Source: Reticulascus tulasneorum (lineage: Eukaryota; Ascomycota; Sordariomycetes; Glomerellales; Reticulascaceae). From it: a DNA stretch of 64,000 nucleotides. The notes under the pieces were generated by a model that was not told where the DNA came from, ran no database searches, and saw nothing but the letters and a program-made list of their open reading frames with translations. Where the stretch lies: positions 2,108,001-2,172,000 of the forward strand of contig LSAX01000011.1 in the NCBI GenBank assembly GCA_001557505.1. The letters are read 5' to 3'. Below are positions 21,692 to 32,389 of this stretch, piece by piece. A program made the translations under genes and the position numbers. Numbering within the stretch: the stretch's first letter is position 1; each line of letters opens with the position of its first letter.

Positions 21692-23848
21692 GCTGAACCA
21701 ACGAGATAGTACCGTGTAGTATGTCAAGCCAATGGGTAAGCGAGGGCGAGATCTATTCCAAAAAGTTTCCAACTGAGAGAATCCCTTGTTATATAAGATT
21801 GATTGTACCAAGCCCGTAAGCCTGCAAAGGTAGCAACACGTCTTGCACCCCTGCCCATTCGATCAGTTGGTGAGGTTGGCGGATACCTGCCGCGCCCTAC
21901 ATTCTGATCCTCCACACATGCCTGTTGGGAGTCAGATATGGGATGGACAGTTGACCGGCGCCTCCGGGTTGGGAGTATGCAGGGGACAGCAGTGCACGAA
22001 CCCATCATCATCCACGATGATCTTCTTTACCAGCAATAGCCTCTGCACCTTATTTACGGAACAGGATAATAGTCTTGGATCAGAATGGCAGTGCAGAATC
22101 GGTGTGGAGCCCAACAATTGGCCAGTGAATGATGACAGCCCTATGACGAAGACTTAGACTTAGAGACCTGACCGCACTATTGGGGATTCGACGGAGCAGC
22201 ATTGTGGACAGCTGCACCTCATTCAAAATTGGCGCGCTGGCCCTGCAGCATGCCGGCTTATTGGAGGAATATCGATGCTTCTCCCCTACCCCATCCATGG
22301 GATTGGGACCCGCCGCACCGTGCTGTCACTTTCTGGCGTATATTTAGACTAGAAGCTAGACCCGAGTTGAGCGGTCAGCAATAAGTTCCAGCATAGCTTC
22401 AAATTCTGCTCCATGCTGTTGGAACGAGTGGCAGTCAACAAGCTCTATGAACTCCAACTCTGGATGAAGATCAATCAGGAACACACAAGCAACTGTTGTC
22501 AGTGGTCTACCTTCGGGAAACCAGCTTCGGGGAAGTCTGTGGAGTCATGCCACACCCGAAGGCGGGTGAGACCGTGGCCCAGACCGAACATCCCCTGCGA
22601 CTGTAATTTCGCGCTGGACGAATACTATTCTTCTGGTTGGCCATGCCGACTAGGAGGATTCGAGAATACCAGCGCAGACGGATGAGGTTGCACGACCGAA
22701 GCAACGAAACCGACGAAAGGCCCTAATGAAGTTGGTTGGGCTAACTAGTGTAAGGCTGTAAGCACGGCCACTTTGTCAGCACTTTACCTTTTTGAGGCAA
22801 CTTTCGCCGATGCAATAGCCTGGTACGAGTATAAACCCCAGCTTTGTAAGCGCGCCAGACGGCCAAGAACTAGCACTGCCTTGTTGCTTGAAAGTCGCCG
22901 TGCAAGCTCTGCGAGCACGGATGAGCCTGGCATCGTGGGGAAGTGAGCATGCAAACCCATCCTTCTTGTTGCCGGCAGCATTGCTATGATCCAAACAATT
23001 ACCCAATGCCCGTCTCCTTGTCTCACCACTTCTCGTGGAAAAGTCGCCGTTGAATGCATCGGGATGCAAGTGCCCGCTCAGCTCGCCACCGGCTCTTTTG
23101 TCTTACAAGGTCGAACGGACCTTATTCCTGCCGGAACTTTAGATTCGCACTGAACTCCATGATAGGCAATTGATTTTTTCCGATAGATCCAAAATACAGA
23201 CCGACAGCTGCTCAATGCGCACTCGAGCTGGCCGATTTGGTCATGGCGTTGTCAGCTTCATGAAAGCGCGCGGTACATGCTCCCTCCTTGTTGAAGCAGA
23301 CAGAGATGCGGCGGAGAATAGTAAGCTGAGTGAGGCGGTTCTCCGCAATCGCCGATCAATGGTCACCCTGTCCAAGAAAACAAAATGAGACTGATCTTAA
23401 AGCCGATGATGCATTTCGACAAGGGGCTGGAAATGGCAGGCCCAGTTTCTGGTTCCAAGCTGGCGGTCTCAATCAACGGACTGTCAACAAGGCAGCAGAT
23501 ACAATGTGATGGCTGGCAAGAGATCGGCCAAGATCAAAATGATGAAAAGCCCGATGTGTCTCGAGACCGAGTTCTAGTGTGATGCGAATGCCTAATCCCA
23601 TCTCACCAACAACCTGCCAACGAAGCCGTAATAATCAGCCGTGCCCGTTTGTTGATGCCTTCAGATGACGCGTCTTGCTTCGAGTTTTTATGCTTGTTTG
23701 ATGTCGATGTCGTCGAAAATGGTGGTACGTGGCCGTCCCAGGCAGAAGCGCCACTAACATTTGAAAATCCGATTGCCTGATGCGAGAGAACTTATAACCT
23801 GTGGAAGGGAACTCGCAATTTCAAGCTAATGTTGCGAGACAAGATGAA
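21692..23848. other. Intergenic region, no gene seen
   Basis: A 2.2-kb region between the multicopper oxidase (minus) and the 2EXR gene (plus) with both promoters. A perfect ACGCGT (MCB-type) box lies at about 23668-23673. CTTATAACC lies about 55 bp before the 2EXR start. Frames here are short and unconvincing. Confidence 0.35.
21789..21796 (-). promoter_or_regulatory. TATA box of the multicopper oxidase gene
   Basis: Read on the minus strand the sequence contains TATATAA, about 100 bp upstream of the ATG at 21691. Position and orientation are right for a core promoter. Confidence 0.5.
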
Positions 23849-24847
23849 ATGGCTCAGGCAGTCCTCTCGCACGTGCGATCAACCCAAAACCATGGCCCAA
23901 AGGAACCAGTTCCGCTCGAAGCCTCAATCAGATCGGGGCTTAAAACCCAGAATCGAAACGTGCAGCCTCAAGATTCAACTCCATGTGGAAGTACTGGAAA
24001 CGGAGACGCTTTCCGACTTATGGACCTCCCACTCGAGCTGCGCGATCTGGTCTGGGAACATGCCCTGCCCGACAACCGCGTCTTCCACCTTCATTACATC
24101 CACATGTACCCCAACGATGCACGCAGCAATGACTTGCCCAAATACGGCCACCTGAAATTCCACATCAACCACCCGCCGCCGGTGGTATCGCAGATCTTTA
24201 CCGAGTCCCGGAAGGCCATGTGGCGGGCTGGCTGCTTTCTGTTCCAACAGCCTGGGAACGCACCAGGTGTCTGGTTCAATCCGAAGAAAGACGTATTGTA
24301 TTTCGATAGGAATCAACGGAACGCGCTTGTTGCTTACGCCGGAAAGGCACTCGTCACCGTGCCATGTTTGGACCGGGTCGAAAACGTCGGGTTGGAATGG
24401 CGATGGTTTCTCAGAGACGGGAGCCGCCTGCTGGAGGAGTATTCCAGTCAGGAGATGAGGCCACAATTGGCTCGTCGGATGGATGCGCTGTATGCGTATA
24501 TGCCGCTGCTGAAGACGATTCATTACGTCTTGCCCATGATCCGGCACCAAGGCGGGTATCCTTGGGGACGCGAGCCAAGCTCCTTCAAGCGCCTGCTCAT
24601 TGACCTTGTTGATCTGCCAACAGAGACAGTCATTCCCATTGAGAGTGGGCATAGGTCCTGGGGGCAGGTTCAAAGAGAGTTCGAAAAGGCTCTTTCGGCA
24701 CAAGAACTTATTCCAGAAAAGGAGAAGTCTGGAAGAGGGTCCAAATACCCTCCAGAGATCATTGGGCGCAGACTGTTGAGGGTTGGAGCGCCAATAGACA
24801 TGGACTATTCGCAAGTGAACTCGACTATCAGGGTATTCAACTACTAA
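23849..24847 (+). CDS. 2EXR-domain protein, 332 aa
   Basis: A single-exon gene with the fungal 2EXR domain. The signature FRLMDLPLELRDLVWEHALP lies at about residues 57-76, followed by NRVFHLHYIH, a PVVSQIFTESRKAM helix and KKDVLYFDRN. The domain is very common in Pezizomycotina in lineage-specific multigene families; its biochemical role is unknown. The frame is open upstream to 23801, but that codon is GTG, so the first ATG at 23849 is taken. An upstream exon is not excluded. The C-terminal 60 residues are basic with no recognised motif. The HET gene follows on the opposite strand, 258 bp beyond the stop. Confidence 0.8.
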   Translation: MAQAVLSHVRSTQNHGPKEPVPLEASIRSGLKTQNRNVQPQDSTPCGSTGNGDAFRLMDLPLELRDLVWEHALPDNRVFHLHYIHMYPNDARSNDLPKYGHLKFHINHPPPVVSQIFTESRKAMWRAGCFLFQQPGNAPGVWFNPKKDVLYFDRNQRNALVAYAGKALVTVPCLDRVENVGLEWRWFLRDGSRLLEEYSSQEMRPQLARRMDALYAYMPLLKTIHYVLPMIRHQGGYPWGREPSSFKRLLIDLVDLPTETVIPIESGHRSWGQVQREFEKALSAQELIPEKEKSGRGSKYPPEIIGRRLLRVGAPIDMDYSQVNSTIRVFNY

Positions 24848-25105
24848 CAAGACCGCACATTACCACTTTGCTCTTCGGTTCGGGCGCCTGCTGTGCATCC
24901 TCAAAGTACATCATGGTGAGTTGTGCTCATGAGGATATCTTTTGAGAAACTCCGTTCTAAGTGACGAAACATCAGAATTATCACCTCTAGGCATTAAATG
25001 ACGGCTTTGTTATTGCGTTATTGGTTGTCGTTTGTTGATATTTGCATGGGATAATCGCAATTGTTCCATTTTGGTCGACTGTGATGAGGTTCGACAGAGA
25101 TCGTC

Positions 25106-26887
25106 TCAGTGAATACTGATATTTTGAAGAACTGGCTCATCCTCGAACAGCTCACCGTCCATATAGCCATATATATAAGCAGATCCAATAACCCGATACC
25201 CACTCTCTGATTCCCGGACTATAAATGGGGTATGTCCGCCCGCAAAGATGACAACTCGGTCGTCTGACTTCATGTCAGCCGGTCCCAATCCCGGCCTCCC
25301 ATCCTCCAGCGCCGTAAAAGCACGCCTCCCGTAGACTTTCCAGTTACGGCGGTAATTCCATGACTCAGACAAAGCCCATTCTGGAGCCCCGGCCTCGATA
25401 TCTGCCGGTGGACAGACGGTTCTTTTCAGAACGCCGTAGCCATGAGTGAAAGTGGGATCATCTTTCGCTCGATCCACCAAGCCCAAGTCCGCTATTGGCA
25501 CTCGCCATAAGTTTTCCTTAAACTCACTCAAGAACGATAGATCTTTCGTCGCTTCTTGCACCATACCTTCGAGTTCCAATAGCCACAAACGGCAATCTTT
25601 CAAGTACGAAGGTGAGCTTGGATGGGTCACGAACTCGGTACCAACTTCGCCCACGCGGGCGACCACTATCCCAGGCAACGATACGGCCGGGTTGTCATAG
25701 GACGCATCAAAGCACTTGGTCTCCCAGTTTCTTCCTTTGGAAGCATCAAAGTGGTGTTGACCGAGGCTGACACCTCCAATAGTCGGCACCATCTTTACCG
25801 TCCAATCAGTAACCCAACTCGGCAGGCTCTCTGAAAGCGGCGTTCGACGACAATACGACAAGATGTCGGGGCCGTGTTCCTCGAGCATTGCCTTTGCGCC
25901 GAAGAATAAGAGTTTGCTTAGGGTCATCTGACTTGAATAGTCCACTGGAATCTTAGCCCTGTCCTCTTTTGTCAAAAGTCCCGTGAGACCGTAGATTCGA
26001 TCTCGGGGGTCCGTGGCCTGGATGCTTCCGCCGCCTGAAGTGAACAGCATGGTGACATATAATGAAAGACCGTGGCCCTCGCTTTGTTTATAGCTCGATG
26101 ACACAATAGCGAAATGCGCTACCTTGGGGTATATTTCACCCAGGATGGAGTAGACCTGCTTATATCGTGGATCCGTGTTGGCATAGAGAACCATCCATTC
26201 AAAAGCATTCCATGACGCGACAATAGATTCCCAAGGATCACTATGATTCCCGCATATAACATAAGCCTGTTTGGCAAGGATAACTTCCTGTATGACCCAG
26301 ACCCGACTCCACCAATGACGACGGAAGAACTCTGCAATTTGGGGAAAGTTGAAGCTGGATTCTGACTGCTCAAGGACTGTCTTAACGAATGCTTGAATAA
26401 TAGGACGACCGTAATCAGGCCTCGCTTTGAGGTCCTGGAAAGACGTGCCGATCAAGCGAAGCTGATGAACGGCTTGGATACTGGCTTCATCTTCGGGGCC
26501 GAGCCAGATGTAGACTTGGCGGGCCTGGCTATATATCTTGCTCATGAGTTGTACTTGGTTGCCCTTCTCATCGTCATCACGTTGGTTGATGCAGAGAGCA
26601 TCGACCCAGAGCATGGGAATATTCTCTTGGTCCATCTTCTGAAGTTGCTGAAGAGCTTGATAGAGATTTTCTGTAACTTGAACCTCTTGACCCTCCAGGA
26701 TAATGGGGAAAATCTTTGATGGATCGCCCCAAACATAGGACAGGGCCGTGTAGTCCAAATCGTGATCGTCCAACGAAGCGATTGCCACCGAGCAGATGAC
26801 CTGATGCTGATCCGCCGTTGCCGGGTAGAGCTTAAGCAGACGTGTTTCATGTCTCTCACGGTTGAGAGGTTGGTAGTTGTAAGACAT
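25106..26887 (-). CDS. HET-domain (heterokaryon incompatibility) protein, 593 aa
   Basis: A single-exon 593-residue HET protein. The domain starts at LDYTALSYVWGD (44-55) and contains PMLWVDALCINQRDDDEK (91-108) and QVQLMSKIYSQARQVYIWLGPED, the hallmark blocks. The C-terminal region (VVIFAGGHTPFIVRE and YRVIGSAYIYGYMDGE) matches the usual tail of this subfamily. HET domains are TIR-like modules that trigger cell death when fungal individuals fuse, and many paralogues have no known partner. There is no WD40 or NACHT partner domain in the same protein. The start ATG at 26887 lies directly before the conserved N-terminus. It converges on the 2EXR gene, and both families are typical of variable regions. 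Confidence 0.92.
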   Translation of the reverse strand: MSYNYQPLNRERHETRLLKLYPATADQHQVICSVAIASLDDHDLDYTALSYVWGDPSKIFPIILEGQEVQVTENLYQALQQLQKMDQENIPMLWVDALCINQRDDDEKGNQVQLMSKIYSQARQVYIWLGPEDEASIQAVHQLRLIGTSFQDLKARPDYGRPIIQAFVKTVLEQSESSFNFPQIAEFFRRHWWSRVWVIQEVILAKQAYVICGNHSDPWESIVASWNAFEWMVLYANTDPRYKQVYSILGEIYPKVAHFAIVSSSYKQSEGHGLSLYVTMLFTSGGGSIQATDPRDRIYGLTGLLTKEDRAKIPVDYSSQMTLSKLLFFGAKAMLEEHGPDILSYCRRTPLSESLPSWVTDWTVKMVPTIGGVSLGQHHFDASKGRNWETKCFDASYDNPAVSLPGIVVARVGEVGTEFVTHPSSPSYLKDCRLWLLELEGMVQEATKDLSFLSEFKENLWRVPIADLGLVDRAKDDPTFTHGYGVLKRTVCPPADIEAGAPEWALSESWNYRRNWKVYGRRAFTALEDGRPGLGPADMKSDDRVVIFAGGHTPFIVRESESGYRVIGSAYIYGYMDGELFEDEPVLQNISIH

Positions 26888-27387
26888 AATACATCGATCT
26901 TCCTAGAGAAGTTCTTGCCCTCCCTCGTCTCTGTGTTTTCTCCTCTGGCTACCCACAAGACACTCTATCAACGAAGTAACACATAAACGGATTCAAATTG
27001 CGAGCAATATAGAGGTTCAGGTCTTTTTCTACTCAGGCTCTACAGAGGTAGGCTCCTGGTGGTCTGTTTTGCGGAGGACGTCGGCTTTGTTAAATTCACA
27101 GATATTTGAGCAAGACAGTAGAGGACATAGTTATGAATGGTTGAGTGAGGCCTACGGAGATCTTGGGAAGAGATTCGAATCCCGAAAAGAAGCAACTTGG
27201 CACGTGATACTTGCCAATCATCCTTGATCGGCAGTTCGGCATAGATGGCAACCAGGCCCGCATCCACTTCGATGCATTGGGTTATTACAGCGATGCAGAA
27301 GCAAGTAGATCTGTTTGTAAGACTGAGGGACTCTTCATACCACTATTGAACTCTAGAAACGAAATATCCAAGTAGCACTTCAGAGAA
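26888..27387. other. Intergenic region upstream of the HET gene
   Basis: These 500 bp hold the HET promoter and the VOC gene's 3' end. A 75-codon minus-strand frame (27040-27267) has a weak look of a decayed coding segment but no clear family, so it is not called. Confidence 0.35.
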
Positions 27388-27953
27388 TTAGCCATAGAAT
27401 CGAGTGTATCCTGCAGCCAGCCCAGCGCCAACCAAGCCGGTAAGAATAAACGGCGCCGCCTGCAACACCTTCATCCAACAGGGACTGAAGTACACAGCCT
27501 CGACATTATTCCCAAGCGGATCAATTACAAACGCAGCATAATATCCAGCGACATATTGCGGCCTCTCGCCCGGGTCGCCATTCGACACCGCACCAGCCTT
27601 GCTAAAAAGGTCAATCAGTAATATTCGAGAGAGTCACAACGTGTTCGGTCAAGCTCAGGAGCTTACATGGCATTCTCAAACCAAGCATCCACCGCCCTCT
27701 GACTCCCGACCTGGAAAGCAACGTGCGTTTTTCCGCCGCGGCTCTCGAGTTTGCCATTGAAGGATTCGAAGTCTTCGCCGCTGCAGTGTAGCCAAAAGTC
27801 GGGCCCACCGGTCTTGGTGCCCATGCCGCAGTACTTAGGGACTTCCTCCTTGAAGACGTGGTAGCCGAGTGGCTTGAGGATCCGTAGGTAAAAATCTCGC
27901 ATCTCCTTGAAATGGGACTGGCCCGTGGGGAGGGAGACGTGGCCGATGGGCAT
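27388..27953 (-). CDS. Glyoxalase/VOC-family protein with C-terminal hydrophobic tail, 166 aa
   Basis: Two exons (27667-27953, 27388-27601) with a 65-bp intron give 166 residues. The single VOC module starts MPIGHVSLPTGQSHF and contains MRDFYLRILKPLGY, PDFWLHC, THVAFQV and YYAAFVIDPLGNNVEAV, the usual strand and ligand blocks of glyoxalase/dioxygenase-like proteins (metal ligands probably His5 and the Glu of NNVEAV). The ATG at 27953 is chosen because codons further up are not ATG. Unusually, the module is followed by a hydrophobic helix (VLQAAPFILTGLVGAGLAAG) and six final residues, which resembles a tail anchor. Fungal relatives often end soon after NNVEAV. A role in aldehyde or xenobiotic handling is likely but unproven. 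Confidence 0.85.
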
Positions 27954-28923
27954 CTTGAAGAATGGCGAAGTGAATGCCAAAAGAAGTCTGTGAAATGGCT
28001 TGTGAGAAGGATAGAACTAGAAAGGAAGAAGGAAAGGCCGCGAGGTTCAATGGGGATGAAAAGGTTATGAAGCCATTTTTACATGAGAGGTGGGTGCTGA
28101 GATTTATGTGGCGTTAGTCACTTTGTGAATATCCCCATGGGTAGACAAAGGGTTGCCTCACTTGGGGCCTATGATTGACCAAACAATCCATGCGGATCAG
28201 CAGAATGTGGCGTTCGTCTTCATTTCCAGCCCAAGCAGAACCGAGGTGATGAAGAATTCGAGCTGAAAGTTACAGCAGCCACTCGAAGAAATGCAAGGTG
28301 TCCTACACTCAGCTATATGAAGACAACACTGCTACAAGATGATTCCACGAGGGAAACCTCCCGACATTTTATCAGGAGATACGATGCGCCTTGCGTTTGC
28401 GTCACCCGTCCGATGGCTCTTTTATTCAAATCCCAAAACATTAAAACCAATAACTTCCACAATTCCATACCCAATGAACCAACATTTGGCAACGCCAGTT
28501 TCGTGCTAGACTGACTGCTGCGCCGCCAATATTCCGCCGTCTTACAGAACTCCCCGAGACAAGCCTCCTGAATGCTCCGGATGTTCTCCAGAGGACCCCG
28601 ACACCGGGCTTCCCAAGTCTCCAGTTTTCGGCATCCCGAGGCGGACCCAAACATGCCGGTCGAATGCAAGAATGACAATTTCCGTCCGCTTCGCAGGGAT
28701 TGGCCAGGAGTGGGCACCGCCATTGTTCCACAGTGATAGAGGCAGGGATCTAGGCAAAAGAGGGGATGCCAGAAATGGTGAATCATGCGATCGTACTTTT
28801 AGACATGGCTGTCGCTTTAAGGATCCCTCGACAACCCGACTCTGGAGCCAGACTGTCTATGTAGCTCTTGATCAAGAATTCTCCCAGCCCAACATTTGAC
28901 ACCACCTCAACAATCAGCCCAGC
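27954..28923. other. Divergent intergenic region (VOC and SDR genes)
   Basis: These 970 bp separate the starts of the VOC gene (minus) and the short-chain dehydrogenase gene (plus). Short frames at 28313-28786 on minus overlap each other and look random. Confidence 0.4.
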
Positions 28924-29783
28924 ATGCCATTCCCTTACAAAACAGTCCTCATCACTGGCGCAACCTCCGGCATTGGCCTCGCTCTCGCCGAGCGCCTTAT
29001 TGCCAAAGGGGTTTTCGTCATCGCCGTCGGCCGCCGCCTTGATCGTCTCTCTTCTCTTGTTTCCAAATACGGGGCCGACAAAGTCGCTGCCGAACCCTAC
29101 GATGTCACGGACCTGGCAAACTTGGGAGAGTGGACTAAGAAGTATCCTTCCGCGTTCTCTCATATCATTGGGCACCACGCTGACTGTTCCTTAGGATTAC
29201 ATCTACTTATCCCGCCCTTGAGAGCGTGATCCTCAACGCTGGCATCCAACGCACCCTCGACTTCACCAAGCCCCAAGATGTAAACCTTGCAACGGTAGAT
29301 GCTGAGATAACCACAAACTACGTCTCCCCGCTTCACACCATAATTCACTTTCTTCCCCACCTTCAAGCCCAGCCGCAAGCCTCCATAATCCTCATCTCAT
29401 CCGGGCTAGCCCTCGTGCCCTTTCCGCGCTGCCCAAACTACTGTGCCACCAAATCGGCCTTGCACTCCCTCGCCTGGACCCTGCGCTCCAAGCTCGCGGC
29501 TGCTTCGAACTTGTCCCATATCCGGGTCATTGAGGTTATCCCGCCGGCAGTGCAGACTGAGCTGCATTCCCAACAGCCGGATCTAGTGGCCGCCGGGCAG
29601 GGGCAGATCGGGATGCCCTTAGTGGAGTTTCTAGAGGAGACATGGATGGCATTGGAGAAGGGAGAGGAGGACGAGATTGTGGTGGGGCCGATCAAGAGCC
29701 ATTTGGCGAATGTGGAAACGGAGAGGAAGAGTGCCTTTGCAAGAATCTTGGAGATGCTGAAGGGACAAGGCGTCAAGGCGTGA
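28924..29783 (+). CDS. Short-chain dehydrogenase/reductase (SDR), 268 aa
   Basis: Two exons (28924-29141, 29195-29783) with a 53-bp intron encode 268 residues of a classical SDR. The NAD(P)-binding motif TGATSGIG is at 11-18, DVTDL at 60-64 and NAG at 87-89. The catalytic Ser142, Tyr155 and Lys159 lie in ISSGLAL and NYCATKSAL. GRRLDR after strand 2 has two arginines, which favours NADP(H). The VIEVIPPAVQTEL stretch is typical of the DltE-like oxidoreductase group found in bacteria and fungi. Splicing joins EWTKK-ITSTYPALESVILNAG. The substrate is unknown. Confidence 0.9.
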
Positions 29784-30688
29784 CGAGATCGAATGGCAAT
29801 ATTAATCAGCACCAACTAGGTTTGACTCTTACAGAGCTCAGTAGTCAGCTGAACATAGCAGCAATCAGCACAACTCACATCATGTCGTAGCTACGGAGGA
29901 CTCGGATTTGCAGCCTGATCTTCCGAAGCAATAGTCTCTTCACGTCATATGCATAGTCTGAACATTTTGGCAGTCAATCTGTATTGTGCCTAACCTAGAC
30001 TAAGGACTGCGTAATCCCCGTTCCAGCCGCCATCATAATCGTCTCAGAAGTATCTCTCTCTCTCTCGCGGGGCAGTACCAAGTTCGCATAACTCATCAGC
30101 TGCGACCATTCCTAGCCAAATCGAAATAACGAGTTCCACCTTGACGAAACGACCGGGAGGTTGTGCGCGTGTTTTGGTCTGTAATGATGCACAATGAATG
30201 CAAAGAAAAGCAAATATCTTCCTCTCAACCTGGGACATCGATCACCTTTTTCCCAGGGTCTTCTCGATTCCCTCCCGCAAAAATAAAAAAGGGAAAGACC
30301 AATGTCCATTCCATCCAGGAAACCCCTCATTCATTCTCATGGTATATCTTTCGTCAACAAACCAAACCCCTGAGCCTCTAGTAGTGTTGCTCGGCCCAAG
30401 CCAAAGCGAAGTTAAGGACAGACTTTCGAATCAATGGCTTAGCGAAGAAGATCAACGAAGTGAAGATGAGATGTAATCAACCAAGCCTGAATGCTGCAAA
30501 TGAACCGCCGTCGCGAAACCGCCGAATGGAAAGAACATATAAGTCGTAGAAAGTTTGCCCATCTGCAAAACCGATCCGTCGTTCAGTCCCAGGTTGAAAG
30601 GTTTGGGCTCTACCCGCCTTTCAAAATGGTCCACCAAAGGAGAAGACATGTAGGAGCATGGTCGTCATTATGGACTGCGTATCCGGGT
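29784..30688. other. Convergent 3' region, no gene seen
   Basis: About 900 bp between the SDR (plus) and the Q-rich gene (minus). It holds a (TC)n stretch at about 30050-30065 and probably a long 3' UTR of the Q-rich gene. Short frames are not credible. Confidence 0.4.
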
Positions 30689-32389
30689 TTAAGCCGAGAT
30701 CATCGGTCCGCTCTTTCGCTTCTCGGCGCTCGTCAAGACTAGCATTGGTGCTTTGCGCTGGCCATCTGCAATCTCGACTCCTGCACGTTGGGCAGAATTC
30801 TTGAATACACTGGCGAAGCTGTTGCTGTTGCTGTCACTCTCGCAACCGGATGTGGCGCTGCTCAGGCTGTCAACGCTCTTGCGAGCCTTTTGGCGGGAGC
30901 TTGGTCGATCGGAGCCGATCGCGCCCCAGCTGGCGATGGTAGATGTTCGTGAGCTAGGCAAGGAACAGTCCATATCCCCCGACAAACTGCCTGAACCACT
31001 ATGCCCAGAATCAGATTCATTGTCAGTTATGGGCGTGCTAGACTCTTCGGCGCTTTCGGAGACCGGGCTCATGCTTCCGCTAGAACTGCTAGTTCCCTTC
31101 CTCCGCTCCCTTCCTGCGCGAACCAAGTTGTGGACAGCCGAGCGGCGAGCACGGGTGGCAAAGTTCTTGCTTCCCTCGATCTTGGCAGTTGGCTTTGACT
31201 TGAGCTCATCAAAGGATGGTGGGCCTCTTGGCTGTCGAATGGGATGCTCGCCCGCACGACCTTGACCAGGTCCATAGCCGCCAGTCATTGGAGTCAGGGG
31301 GAAATTAGCAGTCTTTGGCCCGGCCGATTTGGGAGCATCCTGAGTCGAAAGGACGAGCGAGTTGTTGTTGGCCAAAGACGTAGACTTCTTATGCCCGCGG
31401 CGGAAGGCATTGGCGGATGGGGGCGGCAGAGGAATGTGCTCAGTGGGAGATTCGTATCGCTTTGGCGGCGAGTTGGTGCGAAAGGCAGTGATGGTATTCT
31501 CCGGAGGCGGCGACACCTGTACACGGGGGGTAGCGGCGTTGTACTGTGCTTGCTGGATATTGGCATATGTCTGCGCGAGCTGGGACTGATCAACGTATGG
31601 AGAGTTAAGCTGCGTTGCACTCTGGTCCACGTAATACGCTTGCTGACCAGTCATGGGATCGTAGTAGGTATAGACGTTTTGCTGGTTACCCATGGCGGAG
31701 TTGAGCATAGATTGCTGCATGTTCTTCAGTTGCTGCTGCTGCTGGAACATGGCAAGCTGCTGCTGCTGAATCTGTTGTTGCGCACCGTTCAGGTTGAGGC
31801 CTTGGAACTGCTGGGCGGCAGCCTGGACGCTGAGCAATTGCTGCTGCAGCCGCTGTTGTTGCTGTGCGAGATACATGTTGGTGGCAACCAGTTGGGCATA
31901 CAGGTTGGGGTCCATCTGCTCCTGCTCATCGATATGAATCTCGGGTGGCGCAAGGATTTGCTCGGCGGTTGTAAACTGCTGATTCATGCCCATCATGGAG
32001 TTGTAGCTCTGCTGTTGCTGTGCATAACGAGGGAGGGCGGTCTTGGGAGCATTGTTGTACATGTGATCCTGGGCGTTTCCGTACATGTTGGATGAAATGT
32101 TGTTTCTACCAAACATCTGCTGGGCGGGAGACGTGAGGCCAGTCGGCGAGGTTGCGAAAGTTGCGGCGGTAGCAGATTTTGGGGCCGTTCTAAGACCCGC
32201 AAGCAGGTGTGATCGGCTGGTGCGAGGAGTCGGGGCACCATTGTCAGTGGTTGGCGTTGAGGCAGCCAAGGAGAGCGGCTTGATGTTTTGACCTCCACGA
32301 CGCGATGCCAGACCGGAGGTAGGCATTCCCAGGCCGTTAGGCGAAGAGAAGTTGTTGGGATTCATTTGAGCGAGACCGCCTGCGTCCAT
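30689..32389 (-). CDS. Q-rich, low-complexity conserved fungal protein, 566 aa
   Basis: A single-exon gene of 566 residues. Residues 120-285 are rich in Gln, Asn, Met and Tyr with repeated QQQQ runs, including NVYTYYDPMTGQQAYYVDQ, a composition usual for prion-like or condensate-forming RNA-associated proteins. A charged conserved-looking block follows at 388-430 (PRGPPSFDELKSKPTAKIEG, then SKNFATRARRSAVHNLVRAG). The C-terminus is Ser-rich with many SP/TP sites and ends in basic KRKSGPMISA. No folded domain is recognised. A role in RNA regulation or polarity is only a guess from composition. The start ATG at 32389 has no in-frame competitor. The gene faces a 9.7-kb gene-free region at its 5' side. 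Confidence 0.8.
   Translation of the reverse strand: MDAGGLAQMNPNNFSSPNGLGMPTSGLASRRGGQNIKPLSLAASTPTTDNGAPTPRTSRSHLLAGLRTAPKSATAATFATSPTGLTSPAQQMFGRNNISSNMYGNAQDHMYNNAPKTALPRYAQQQQSYNSMMGMNQQFTTAEQILAPPEIHIDEQEQMDPNLYAQLVATNMYLAQQQQRLQQQLLSVQAAAQQFQGLNLNGAQQQIQQQQLAMFQQQQQLKNMQQSMLNSAMGNQQNVYTYYDPMTGQQAYYVDQSATQLNSPYVDQSQLAQTYANIQQAQYNAATPRVQVSPPPENTITAFRTNSPPKRYESPTEHIPLPPPSANAFRRGHKKSTSLANNNSLVLSTQDAPKSAGPKTANFPLTPMTGGYGPGQGRAGEHPIRQPRGPPSFDELKSKPTAKIEGSKNFATRARRSAVHNLVRAGRERRKGTSSSSGSMSPVSESAEESSTPITDNESDSGHSGSGSLSGDMDCSLPSSRTSTIASWGAIGSDRPSSRQKARKSVDSLSSATSGCESDSNSNSFASVFKNSAQRAGVEIADGQRKAPMLVLTSAEKRKSGPMISA

Noticed and set aside
23975..24850. 291-codon minus-strand frame
   Set aside because: Antisense of the 2EXR gene, with no family likeness of its own.
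27040..27267. 75-codon minus-strand frame near the HET gene, possibly a decayed HET fragment
   Set aside because: The likeness is too weak; no hallmark HET block is present.
31244..32095. 283-codon plus-strand frame, Leu/Val-rich
   Set aside because: It is the exact antisense of the Q-rich gene; CAG/CAA repeats on one strand give Leu-rich frames on the other.
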